Origin: JAWKWA01 sp041397765
GTDB taxonomy: Bacteria; Pseudomonadota; Alphaproteobacteria; Rhizobiales; Hyphomicrobiaceae
Length of the DNA: 64,000 nt
Assembly: GCA_041397765.1 (NCBI GenBank)
Contig: JAWKWA010000010.1
Span: 1 to 64,000, forward strand
Direction of reading: 5' to 3'
Below are positions 7,715 to 18,100 of this stretch, one piece after another. The notes beneath the pieces are model-generated. The model saw nothing but the letters and a program-made list of their open reading frames with translations. It was not told the DNA's origin and searched no databases. Position numbers and translations under genes: made by a program. How positions within the stretch are numbered: the stretch's first letter is position 1; each line of letters opens with the position of its first letter.

Positions 7715-10137
7715 GCATCGACACGGACACCGCCGCTCGGCCGCAGGGCCCGCTCACCGGCATCTTCGACAGGCTCGAGACCATGCTGCGGCCGACCTCG
7801 GCCGGGGCCTTCTCGGCGAACGAGGCGCCGCTCGCAGCCGCCATCCGCGCGGCGGCTCGCGCCTTCGGTCGCAAGCCCGCTCCCGGCAGCGCTCCCGGTT
7901 CGGGCGAGCCGACGGGCGACGCCATCGGCCGCATCGCCCGCAGCGCCGGCCTCATCGCCCGCGAGATCGTGCTCGGCGCCGATTGGCAGCGCAGCTTCGC
8001 GTTGCCGGTCATCGCGATCCGCGTGTCGGACGGCACGCCCGTCGCTTTGCTGCCGCGCGGCGGCGGCTGGCGGTTCGTGGATGGCGCGGCCCCGCGCCGC
8101 CCTGCCGGACTTGACGCGGCGCTGGCGGCGGATCTGCAGCAGCGGGCCTGGGTGCTCGGCCCGGCGCTCGCCGACGCGCCGCTCACCTCGATGGGCCTCC
8201 TGTCGTTCGGCTTCTCGATGAAATGGCGCGACCTTGCTGCCTATTCCCTGATGAGCGCCCTGGCGGGCGCGGCGCTCGCCTGCATTCCGATGGCGAATTT
8301 CGCGGTGACGGACATCGTCCTGCCGGGCCGCGACGTTTCCCTTCTCCAGCATGTCGTCGCCATGCTCCTGGCGCTGATGCTCGCATCGCTGGCGACACGC
8401 CTGTCGGCGGCGCTCTGCCAGTTGCGCATGGACGGGCGTACCGGCTCGATGCTCCGTGCGGCCGCCGCCGACCGGATGATCCGCCTTTCGCGCGCCGCCG
8501 ACGCCAAGCCGCAGTCGCCGGCGACAGCGGCGCTCATCACCCGCTCGGCCGAGGGCTGGCATCGCGGCGTCTGGAAGCTCGGCCTGACGATCCTCTCCGG
8601 CCTGCTCGTCGCGGCCCCCAGCCTCCTCGTCATGACGCGCACGGCACCGCTCGCGGCCCTTCTGGTGCTCGCGGTGATGCTGGCCTCGATCGCCGTGTCG
8701 TCGCTCGTCGCAAGGGCGCAGATCAACAACCTGTTCAGCGGTCCCTGTTCGCCGACGAGTTGGATCGGCCTCTCCTTCGAGGCGCTCTCGCAGATCGTCA
8801 CCGTCAGGGCGCTCGGCGCCGAGCAGCGGTTCTTCAAGCTTTTCTCCGAGAGCTTTCTCGGCCTCAAGGACCGCTTCCTCGTCAGCGACCGGCTCGGCGC
8901 GGTGATCCACGCACTCGAGCACGCCCTCGAGGCGCTCGTGGTCGGTGTCGCGATCGCCACCGTCGTCATTCTCAGTCCCGAGCTCACATCGGGCGACAGT
9001 GTTGCATTCGCCATGGCGGTCATGACGGTCGCGGGCTCCGCCGTCTCGATCGTCAGTGGCTTCTCGCAGGCCTGCTCGCTCGGCATGCAGCGGCGCATGA
9101 TCGAGCCCTTCATGAACGGGACACCGGCGCTCGCCTCGGTGGGCGGCGCGCCGCAGCGCCTGAGGGGTGAGATCGTCGTGCACGATCTCGTCGTGCGGCC
9201 GAGCCGCTATCTGCCGCCCATCCTCGACGGGGTCAGCCTCAGGATCGAGCCGCGCAGCCATATCGGCATCGTCGGGCCATCGGGATCGGGCAAGAGCACG
9301 CTGATCAACGCGCTGCTCGGCCTGCGGCGTGTCGATCATGGACGCATCCTGCTCGACGGTGTCGATCTCGCCCAGCTCGACGCGGCAGCCGTGCGCCGCC
9401 AGATCGGTGTGGTCGGCCAATCGGGCCGGCTCTTTCCCGGCACGATCCTCGACAATATCTCCGCCGGCGTGCCGCTCGGGCGCGACGAGGCATGGCAAGC
9501 GCTCGAGACCGCCGCCCTCGCCGACGAGGTGCGCGCCATGCCGCTCGGTCTCTCGACGCCGATCGGCGATGCCGATCCGGTGCTCTCGACCGGTCAGGTG
9601 CAGCGGCTCCTGATCGCCCGCGCGGTGGCGCATCGTCCCCGCGTGCTCGTGCTCGACGAGGCGACGAGCGCGCTCGATCCGGCGACGGAGGCCAAGGTCG
9701 CGGCGGCGCTCGGCGCGCTCGAAGCGACGGTGATCGCTGTCGCGCATCGGCTCGACACGGTCAGGCATTGCGACTGCATCCATGTGCTCGACGACGGGCG
9801 GATCGTCGAATCTGGCCGCTACGACGCGCTGATGGCCGCAGGCGGTCTGCTGGCGGCCATGGTCGCGGCCGACGCGCGGGCGCTCGGCGCGATGCCTGCG
9901 CAGGAGACCCCGCTCGTCGCCGAGACCGTGTCGCCACAGCCGCCGCCAGCGGCAGCCAGCGGCGACGCTTCCCGTACCGAGGCGCTCGCGCGCTCGATCG
10001 GCGCCGCCCTGGAAGCCGGAGCGCGACTGAAGGGCGCGCGGCCTGAGGCCGAGCGGCCGTCGGCACGCCAATCGCTCGACGATGCACTCGCCCGCCTCGA
10101 GCGGCTGAAGCAGGTCTACAAGAAGCCCCAGGGCTGA
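7711..10137 (+). CDS. permease / ATPase exporter, NHLP-type (second ABC protein, no peptidase)
   Basis: 808 residues, overlapping the previous stop as ATGA. In place of a C39 peptidase the first 180 residues form a cytoplasmic domain seen in NHLM-type second ABC subunits (FALPVIAIRVSDGTPVALLP, then RRPAGLDAALAADL). Six membrane helices follow (about 190-470), then an ATPase with Walker A GPSGSGKST, Walker B RVLVLDEATSALDP and the His switch in VAHRLDT. The signature is LSTGQVQRLL rather than LSGGQ. The Walker and switch residues are present, so this half may still hydrolyse ATP. A 90-residue Pro/Ala-rich C-terminal tail ends in a predicted helix. It should pair with the peptidase-ABC subunit as a heterodimer. 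Confidence 0.85.
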   Translation: MSIDTDTAARPQGPLTGIFDRLETMLRPTSAGAFSANEAPLAAAIRAAARAFGRKPAPGSAPGSGEPTGDAIGRIARSAGLIAREIVLGADWQRSFALPVIAIRVSDGTPVALLPRGGGWRFVDGAAPRRPAGLDAALAADLQQRAWVLGPALADAPLTSMGLLSFGFSMKWRDLAAYSLMSALAGAALACIPMANFAVTDIVLPGRDVSLLQHVVAMLLALMLASLATRLSAALCQLRMDGRTGSMLRAAAADRMIRLSRAADAKPQSPATAALITRSAEGWHRGVWKLGLTILSGLLVAAPSLLVMTRTAPLAALLVLAVMLASIAVSSLVARAQINNLFSGPCSPTSWIGLSFEALSQIVTVRALGAEQRFFKLFSESFLGLKDRFLVSDRLGAVIHALEHALEALVVGVAIATVVILSPELTSGDSVAFAMAVMTVAGSAVSIVSGFSQACSLGMQRRMIEPFMNGTPALASVGGAPQRLRGEIVVHDLVVRPSRYLPPILDGVSLRIEPRSHIGIVGPSGSGKSTLINALLGLRRVDHGRILLDGVDLAQLDAAAVRRQIGVVGQSGRLFPGTILDNISAGVPLGRDEAWQALETAALADEVRAMPLGLSTPIGDADPVLSTGQVQRLLIARAVAHRPRVLVLDEATSALDPATEAKVAAALGALEATVIAVAHRLDTVRHCDCIHVLDDGRIVESGRYDALMAAGGLLAAMVAADARALGAMPAQETPLVAETVSPQPPPAAASGDASRTEALARSIGAALEAGARLKGARPEAERPSARQSLDDALARLERLKQVYKKPQG

Positions 10138-10158
10138 GCCCGAGCCGGTCCCCCGCCG

Positions 10159-11392
10159 TCAGTCGGTGGCGGGGGCGCGCGTCGTATCGGTGCGGACGAG
10201 GCGGCCTTCGCTGTCGAAGACGATGGTGGCCGCCTCGAGCAGTCCGAATGGGATACGCAGGCCGATGGTGCGGGCGCGCCGGAAGCTGACGGCGATGTCC
10301 GGCTTGCGCACGACGCCGACCGGCAGCGTCGCGGCGCGGGCCGGGTCGGCGAGGATTTCGAGCGCATAGAGCGCGGCCAGATGCGCGTTGCTCTCGAAGC
10401 TGATGCCGACGGCGAACACGGCGCTCGCATCTCCCTCGCGAACCACATCGGTCACGGTGCTGAGGACCGGAACCCGGCCGGCATGGGCGGCGATCCTGTC
10501 GATGCGCTTGATGAGGCTGGTGCTGCCGGTGATCCAGATGAGGCTGTGCGCGAGATCTGGATCATGTGCCACGAGATCGGCGACGGCCGCATCGATCTCA
10601 CCGGCCAGGTCCTCGTTGATCGTATCCGAGCGTTCAACGAGGATCTCGCGGGCGTCGATACCCTGCTCGCGCGCATAGCCGATCATCGGCTCCGACTGGG
10701 TGCGCCGCGCGCTGACATTGTCGCGATCGACAAGAACGACCAGATGGCGCAGGTCCGGGCGGAGCGCCGTGACATAGGCCATCTGCTGCTCGATCGGCAT
10801 GTTGAGTGAGGTGAAGGCGATATTGGTGCCGCTGCCTTCGTCATAGCTGGAGGCCTCGCCGAGCAGCACGGGATCCTTGGCGCAGATCGAGACGACCGGG
10901 AGCGCGCCGCCGCGATAATTGGCGGCGATCCAGGCCGTGGTGTCGGAGCCCATGGACAGGATGAGACCGGTGCCGTCGTGCTCCGCCTCGGCGATGGCGC
11001 GTCGGGCGCGCGCATCCTCGCCGCGGTAATTGACGATCGTCAGTGCGCGCGCCGAGTGCCGCTCGGCGATGACGGAGAGAAAGCGCGTGATCGCGATGTC
11101 GTAGGCGGCGGAGGGCTGGGAGTAGAGCACGAGGATGTGCCGATCCGCCGAGGCGGCGGCGTCGGACCGTGTGACGTCGATACGCTCTGGCTCGTCGGAC
11201 GCGACGGCGAAGGTCCAGGTGGCGGCCCGTCCTCGGCGACCGAGAACCAGTCGGTATGGCTCGTCATCGTCTGGCGGCGGCACCGAAGGTGGAGGTCGCC
11301 ACGAAGAGCAACACGGCGAGGAGGGGCGCGCCGAGGCGTGACGCCGACATGGGCTCCGGCACGAGCCAGGCAGGCCATCGAGGGATGTTCAT
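10159..11392 (-). pseudogene. ABC_sub_bind-type (COG2984-like) periplasmic binding protein, frameshifted near the N-terminus
   Basis: The body contains ADRHILVLYSQPSAAYD, a Rossmann-like first lobe with LILSMGSDTTAWIAANY, SLNMPIEQQMAYV, LVVLVDRDNVSARRTQS, and the second-lobe block VGISFESNAHLAALYALEIL. Together these fit the PF04392-like binding-protein fold. In a different frame just upstream lies a good signal peptide from the ATG at 11392 (SRLGAPLLAVLLFVATSTFG), whose start overlaps the MFS gene's stop as ATGA. An extra base near 11265 separates the two parts; removing it gives about 410 residues. As assembled, translation would rely on a GTG at 11283 without an export signal. Fourth gene of the - strand locus. 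No permease or ATPase partner is present, so it may act as a sensor rather than in import. Its ligand is unknown. Confidence 0.7.
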
Positions 11393-13745
11393 GCCGCGTC
11401 CTCCCTAAGGGGCCGGCGCTGGCCGGCGCCCGCCGCTCCGCGCGCGACTGCGAGGGCGCCGACGAGCAGCGGCAGCCCCAGCCAGACGAGCGCGCCCGCA
11501 CCACCGTCGCCAAGCAGAAGCACCTGCCCGGCGATCGCCGGTCCGGCCGCGTGACCGATGCGCTCGATCAGGCGATAGGTCGAGGCGGCCCGCGTCGTGC
11601 CGATCCGTTGCGCCGCCTCCGTCGCGGTCACGAGGCCGACCACGGGAGCGTTGATCAGCCCGTGGCCGAGGCCGAGCACCGCAAGCCCCAGCGTTCCGGC
11701 GACGGCGGCGGCAAGAGCGGGCGAGGCAAGACCGGATGCGCCGAGCGCCGGCGCGGCCGCGACCAAGGCGATGCCGAGGACCGACAGCAGGAGGCCACGC
11801 AGGATCATGCCGTTGAGCGCGGCAGGGGCCATGTCGGCGCCCTTGGCGCTCGGGCTCGTCAGCATCACCATGGCCGCATAGACCATGATGATCTGTCCGA
11901 TGTCCTCCCGGTCGACACCGGCCGCCGACAGGGTCAACGGCACGGCGAACAACACGACGCCGGTCAGCATGGCCTTGGCGGGAATGCCGACGGCGAGGAA
12001 GGCGCGCACGAAGCCGGTGTCGCCGAGCAGGATCGCAAGATCGTGCCGGAACTTGCGCGGCACGGCCTCGCGCCGCGGCTCGGACGGCTCGCTGAGGAGC
12101 GCGAGCGCGCCATAGACGGCGATCATGATGGCGATCGAGGTGCCGAGCACGAAGACGCCGAAAGGGGCGATCAGCCCGACCAGCAGGGAGCCGAGCGAGA
12201 TGCCGCAGATCATGCCGCCCTGGAAGCCGAACACGATCATCGCGCCGGCCTGGACCCGGCCGGCCATGGCGAGGGCATAGGACTGCACGCCGATGAACAC
12301 CAGTCCCTGGCCAAGGCCGCACAAGAGGCGTGCGATGGCGATCGGCACGAAGCCGGCGGAGAGCGCGAGGATCAGCGTGCCCGAGGCGACCGTCACGAGG
12401 CCGGCGAGGATGACCGGGCGAGCGCCGAGCCGCGCGATGGCCGCCGCGGCCGGAAGCAGCACCAGCGCGAAAGCGACATAGTAGACCGTGAACGGCAGCG
12501 ACAGGGCGCTGCCGGCGAGATGCTCGGCGCGCGCCGCTTCGGCGACGAGTTGGGGCAGGAAGGCGTACCCGAGATTGTCGACGAGAACGGCGAAAAAGAA
12601 GATGGGGGCAACCAGGCCGGTGCCGGTATCGCCCTCGGCCGGGGCGTCGCCACGCCTGCGCAGCGAATCGAGCGTGCCGATGACGAGATAGCCGATGAGC
12701 GCCGATGCGAGCAGCAGCGCGGCGAAATCCTTCACCGAACGGGCGATCTTCAGATAGACGACGCGTCGCGGCACCTCGACGATGGCCTCGATGTCGGCCA
12801 CAGCACCGGATGCGGCGATCTGCGCGCGATAGCTGAAGGCGTCGTCGGAGGAGGGCCAGCGGCGGCCGATCAGATCAGGGTCGGTATGTGCGACGATGAC
12901 GCCGCCGCTCAGTATGCCGACGGCGACGACATCCGCATTGGCGGCGCGGTAGCCGGCGACGACCTGGTCGAGGCCGGCGACATCGTCGAGCGACAATCCA
13001 GGCGCGGTATCTCGGCGAGACGTTGCGCGAGCAGATCGGCGAAGCGCATGGCCTCTCGACTGCACGCCGCCGGTAGGCCCGACCATCGCCGTTATGATCG
13101 CCGCCGAGACGGCGGCGAAGCTTGCAAGATAGGCAAGCGCGATGCGTCGCCGCGTCCGCGCCGAGCGGTGCGACACAAGGGCGCGGTCACAGCGGCGAGC
13201 GCCAGCGCCGCCAGGATGCGAGCGACGCCACCGGCATGAAGCGCCGCTCGACCAGATCGCGCACGTTGGCGCGGTCGAGCGTCAGCCAGGCGGTGCCGGC
13301 GGTCTCCGAGCTTGTCGGCAAGATCGATCGAAAAAGGGATCTGCAGCAGGTCGGGCGTGCTCGTGACCAGATGGCCATCGACGGTGCGCCAGGTGGCGCC
13401 GCCGCCAAGGTCGCCGATGGCGGCATCACCCGCCACGGCGATGCGCGCGCCGTCCCGGTCACGGATCTCGATGGCACGCAGCGCGCCGTCATTCGCCACC
13501 ATCGGCTCGGCGATCTGCCGGAAGCCGCTGAATTGGCGCAACGGCAGGCCGGAGCGCAGGAAGGATTCGACCGAGACCTTGACGATCTCGCCCTCGGTGG
13601 CGAGGCGGGCGAGGAAGAGCTGCTCGCTCGAGCGCAGCGCCGCGCCGTAGGCGACGACCATCAGCACGGCGAGGCCGAGTGTCGCCACCGCAAGCATGGT
13701 CGCGGCATCTGTCGCAAGGCGGCGGATGCCCGGTCCCGCGCTCAT
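11389..13745 (-). pseudogene. MFS transporter fused to an N-terminal membrane-anchored sensor-like region, several frameshifts
   Basis: About 785 residues if the frame is restored. The N-terminus (from the ATG at 13745) has a membrane helix (LAVATLGLAVLMVVAYGAAL) and a periplasmic stretch resembling a Cache-type sensor (ALRAIEIRDRDGARIAVAGD). A second helix (IALAYLASFAAVSAAIITA) follows, then another Cache-like stretch with VVAVGILSGGVIVAHTDPDL. From about 12720 on there is an MFS core of roughly 12 helices, with RLLCGLGQGLVFIGVQSYAL and GLGHGLINAPVVGLVTATEA. At least five single-base indels lie between about 13300 and 13000, two of them a compensating pair. The MFS part itself (12900-11389) is one open frame. 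Start and stop overlap or abut the neighbouring genes, so operon structure is preserved. The fused sensor plus transporter layout is unusual and suggests ligand-gated transport or signalling. Confidence 0.6.
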
Positions 13746-14939
13746 TTCCCCAACAGTCGGGTCAGCGTTTCGGGCGACATCCGCGCATCTGCGCGATGCG
13801 ATCGGCGAGCAGGGACAGGATCAGATCGTCATAGGCGAGACCGTGGCGGGCGAGCCCCGCGCCGATGATGCTGGTCGAGGCGGCGCCTGGCGCCTTCAGG
13901 TCGGGTTTCGGATTGGCCTCGAGCACCTTGAGCTCGCCCTTGGCGTCCGCCCGCACATCCAATCGCACGAGGCTGCGCAGCGGCAGGCGGCGATAGAGCA
14001 TCTTGGCGATGCGGTTCAGCTCCTCGATGACGCTCTCGTCGGCGGGCTCGTTGAGCAGGCGCACGCGGTCGCCGGTGATCGGGCGCACGTCCATCGAGGT
14101 GAAGACCGGCTCGTCCGGTGCGAGCACGCGCTCGATGGGAGCGAAGGCGAAGGGCGATGAGCGGCTGATGATGCGGCCGTCCGCGCAATGGTCGGACCGC
14201 AGACGGCGATGCGGTATTCGCGTCCAACAGGAAGGCCTCGATCAGCACGGAGCCGTGCGTCAGATCGTGGACCTCGCGCGCCAACTCTGCCGCCTCCTTC
14301 GCCTTCCGCGCGAAATGAACGTTGAGCGAGGCCCGGCCGGAAGCCGGCTTGACGATGAAGCCATCGGTCGCCTTGCGGGCGAAGGCGGGAAAGAAAGCGC
14401 GGATCGTCGGCCGGATGCTCGGGGCCGTCGAAGGGATGCCAGGCAAAGGACGGCGCATTGGCGATGCCCAGTGCGGGCATCATGCGGTTGAAGGCCGGTT
14501 TGTTGTCGAGCAGCGCCGCCGTCAGCGGGTCGTGGCCGACATAGGGAATGCCCGCGAGTTCCAGCGTCGCGGCCGCATGCGCAACCGATGCATGGCCCTG
14601 CACGCCGCCGCTGTTCAGCCAGACGAGGTCGATCTTCTCGCGGCGCAGGCGCGCGGGAAGTGTCATGTCGTCGGGCATGAGGCGCACGGTGCGCCAGCCG
14701 ATGCGGCTCAGTGCATTGGCGATGTCGCGCGCCACCGGCTCGTAGCTCTTCCAGGAGCGGAAATTCGCCGACTGGTGGATGACCGCGCGCCCTGCGGTCT
14801 TGTCGCCGCCATAGACGACCGCGATGCGCGCCCTCGACAGCAGCCGCGCGATGATCGGCTCGAGATCCGAATGAACTTCGAGGTCGGGATTGCTTGCACG
14901 CGCCCGACCGGCGGCAACGACCGCCACGCTACTCGACAT
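13742..14939 (-). pseudogene. ATP-grasp ligase related to D-Ala-D-Ala ligase, frameshifted
   Basis: The N-terminal lobe is intact (RIAVVYGGDKTAGRAVIHQS, VWLNSGGVQGHASVAHAAA, LELAGIPYVGHDPLTAALLD), typical of the D-alanine-D-alanine ligase clan. The ATP-binding middle continues in another frame (ATDGFIVKPASGRASLNVHF, then VLIEAFLLDANT). The C-terminal metal-binding part continues in the next one (LVRLDVRADAKGELKVLEAN, then PKPDLK). There are indels near 14420, 14210 and 14150. A further one near 13778 would turn the end into MSPETLTRLLGK, with a TGA overlapping the MFS ATG as ATGA. The restored length is about 399 residues. The family joins an amine to a carboxylate using ATP. Its place after the leader-bearing protein suggests modification of that protein or synthesis of a companion molecule, but this is inference. 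Confidence 0.7.
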
Positions 14940-15126
14940 ACCCGCCTGCCCCGCATTGTAACTCTTGCTTTGATGGGAAGCCTACGACCGAAAGGCTAAG
15001 ATCGAATTTCGCTCCGTATGCGGCTTTCCGGTCGAGGGAGCGGGACAGGCAGCGGATCGCTCCCCCGCCTGCCCCTGTCGTCCTTTCGGGCCCTATTCGG
15101 CCGCCGTCACGGTCGGCACGCGCCCT
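14940..15126. other. gap between the large leader-bearing gene and the ATP-grasp operon
   Basis: 187 bases without a gene. AGCCT-acgaccgaa-AGGCT (near 14981-14999) could form a small hairpin. On the - strand the last 30 bases before the ATP-grasp ATG contain GGGGCAGGCGGGT, a weak ribosome site. A separate promoter for the three downstream genes is possible, but I see no convincing -35/-10 pair. Confidence 0.35.
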
Positions 15127-18100
15127 TCACGCGGGATTGCCGATCCCGATCGACGCCTCGGATGCCCCCACGACCGGCGCGAACCCGCTGGTCAGTCCGG
15201 GCGTGAGGCCGGGAACCGGGCCGCCGATTTCGATCGAGGAAACCGGCTGCTCCACGACCGGGTTGGTGCCGTAGTGGATCTCCGGCTCCGGCGCATCGAC
15301 GATGATCGGCTGCGGCGTGCCGGCGATGGCGGCCATCACGATCGGCTCGGGCTCGGAGACCGGCGCGGCCGCCGGCGCATGGCCGCTCAGAAGCGCACCG
15401 AGCGCGTCGATCCGCGGCGTACCGTCGACTTGGCGACGTCGGCGTTGGCCGCAGCGCCCGCCGCCGCGTGTCGGCCGCGGCGATCTTGGCCTCGCCTTCC
15501 GCGATCACCTGGCCGGCGGCTGCCTGGCCGGCGGCAAGAGCCTGTTCGGCGACCGAGGTCTCGAGCGCGGCCTTGGCGGCGACCGCCTTCTCGACCCCGT
15601 CCTGGGCGACTGCAACCCGCTCCTCGGCAGCGGCGACCTCACCGGCATGGGCGGCCTTGGCGCTCTCTGCGGCCTCGGCCCGCGCCTCGGCGACCTCGGC
15701 ATTTTCGGGGTCGTCGAGAGCGGCGCGCGCGGAAGCAGCCTGCACGGCGGCCTCGTGCGCCTTCTCGGCCTTCTCGGTGGCGCCCGCCAGGACGCCGAAC
15801 AGGCCGGCGACCAGCTTGTCGAGCTCGCTCTTGGCGTCTGCCTGCATCTTCTCGGCCTTCGCCTTGGCCTCGGCGACCTTGTCGGCCGCCTTGGCATCGG
15901 CCACCGTCTTGGCGTCGGCAACGGCCTTCTCGACAGCGGCCTTGACCGCTCCAGCCCGGTCGCTCGCCTCCTTCTCCGTGAACGCCTTGGCGGCGGCGGC
16001 GGCGGGCTCGAGGGCCTTCTGAGCCGCGGAGAGTTGCTCGCCGGCTACCTTGGCGGAGAGCGGCGGCCAGTTGGGCGTTCACGCGCCGACGACCTGAAGC
16101 CTTGCGGGACTGTCATCGACTGGGCTGACGCGACCTTCGCCTCGGCCTTCTTCACCGCCTCCTCGGCCGCGGCCTTTGCAGCCGTCGCCTTGTCGACATT
16201 GGCCTTCAGCATGCCCGCCTTGTCGACCGAGGCCATGTCGGCGGACTGCTTGGCGACATCGGCGGCGGCCTTGGCGGCCTTCTCTGCCGCCGGCAGCTTC
16301 TCCTCGGCGGCGTGGGCCTTCGCCTCGGCGGAGGTGATCGCCTTGGCGTCGGCGGCGATGCCGTCGTTGATCGCCTTCACCGCAGCCTGGGCCTCGCTGA
16401 GCGTCATGCCGGCCTTGGCCATCTCGGCCGAGGCTGTGATCACGCCCATCTGGGCCGAGAACTTTGCAAATCCGCCCACTTTCTTGAGCTTGTCGAGGGC
16501 GGCGGAATATTTCGCCTTCGCCGCCTCCAGGTTCGAAGACGCGGCCGCCACCTTCTTCTCGGCATCGGGCTTGGCGTTCTCGAGACTGGCCTTGTGGGCC
16601 TCGGCGGCCGCGGCGGAGGCATGCGCCGCCTTCGCCTCGCCCTGCAGCGCTTTCACGACGCCGGCCTTCTCGTCGGCGATCTTCTGGTCGGCCTCGGCCT
16701 TGATGACACTGGCCGGCGTGGCGGCGAGCTCGGCGAGCTTGACGGTCGCATCCTGGGCGGCCTTGAACTTCGACGCCTTGTCGGCCTCGGCGAGGTCAGC
16801 TTGGCTTTGGCCTGGGCCTGCTCGGAGGCCAGCGCCTTGGCGAGTTCCTGCGCCTGCTCGTAGTGCGCCTTGGCGATCTCCTCGGGAGACGGCGCGATCG
16901 ACGGCATCTTCTCGATGCCGCCATTGATCGGGCCGGCGCCGTGACCTGGCATGAACGGACCGGGTTTCACCGCGGCGAAGGGCAGAATGCTCCGGATCGG
17001 GTCGAGCAGGTCGCCCACCTTGCCGGCGAAATCGACGATGCCGTCGACGATCTTGCCACCGAGCTTCTCGATCTCCTTGGCGGCGCTCTCCAGCGCCTTG
17101 CCGGCGTCCTTGACGAGCCCCTCGATCGTGTGCACGGCATCCGCGGCCGCATCGGCGGCCTTCGAGGCGACGTCAAAGGCGACCTGGGCTGCGTGAGCGG
17201 CCTCTGCGAGGCCCTCCTTCATGCCGTCCGCGACCTCGTTGAAGACCTCCTTGGCGGCGTCGAACGCCTCGCCGGCTGCCTCGCCCGCCTGCTCGCCCAT
17301 GTCGGCGACGAATTCGCTCGCCTCCCTGGCCGCGTCTGCCGCTGCATCGGCGACCATGTCGGCGGCCGCCTCGGCGAAGTCGGCCATCTTCTCGCCAGCC
17401 ATGATCACGCCGGCCGCGGCCTGCTCTCCGGCCTCCTCGACCGCGTCGGCGGCCGCTGCGGCGGCGTCGGCGAGTTCGTGGGCGACCGCGTCGGCGGCAT
17501 CCTTCAGGCCGTCGACAGCCTTGTCCATGGCCTCGTTGACGGCCTTGGCGACGTCCTCGGCGACGTGCTTGGCGGCGTCGGTCGCGTCCTTCAGCGCCGC
17601 CGGCATCATCGACGAGCTTGCCGGCGGCCTCGAGCGATTCCTTCGCGGCGTCCTCGACGGCGTCCTTGGCCTCGTTGAAGGCATGCTCGGCGAGCTCGGC
17701 GGTCTCGCTGGCGACCCTCTCGGCGACGTCCCTGGCGGCATTGGCGGCATCCTCGGCGGCATGGGCGGCATCCTGGGCCGCACCGATCGCCGCATTGGCT
17801 GCATCGACGGCGGCATGGACCGCCTCGTTCACGCCGTCGGTGACGCCATCGGCGCGACCGCATTCGCGCATCGGTCGCGCCGTCGGCGACGGTGTTCGCC
17901 GCATCCCGGTCGCGCCATCAGCGACGGCATTTGCCGCATCCGGTCGCACCATCGGCGACCGCGCCGGCTACGGCCTTGGCGCCCTCCTGGACATGGTGCG
18001 TGTCGAGCGAGACGTCGAAGCCGATCTTGAGGCCGAGACCGAGCGCGCCTTCGAGGCCGAATTCGATATTGCCGTCGTGAAGCCGGCATGGCCGTCGGCC

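Noticed and set aside
10978..13239. 753-residue + strand open frame
   Set aside because: It is the mirror of the MFS/binding-protein genes, with Gly/Asp/Arg/His-rich chance sequence typical of antisense frames in GC-rich DNA.
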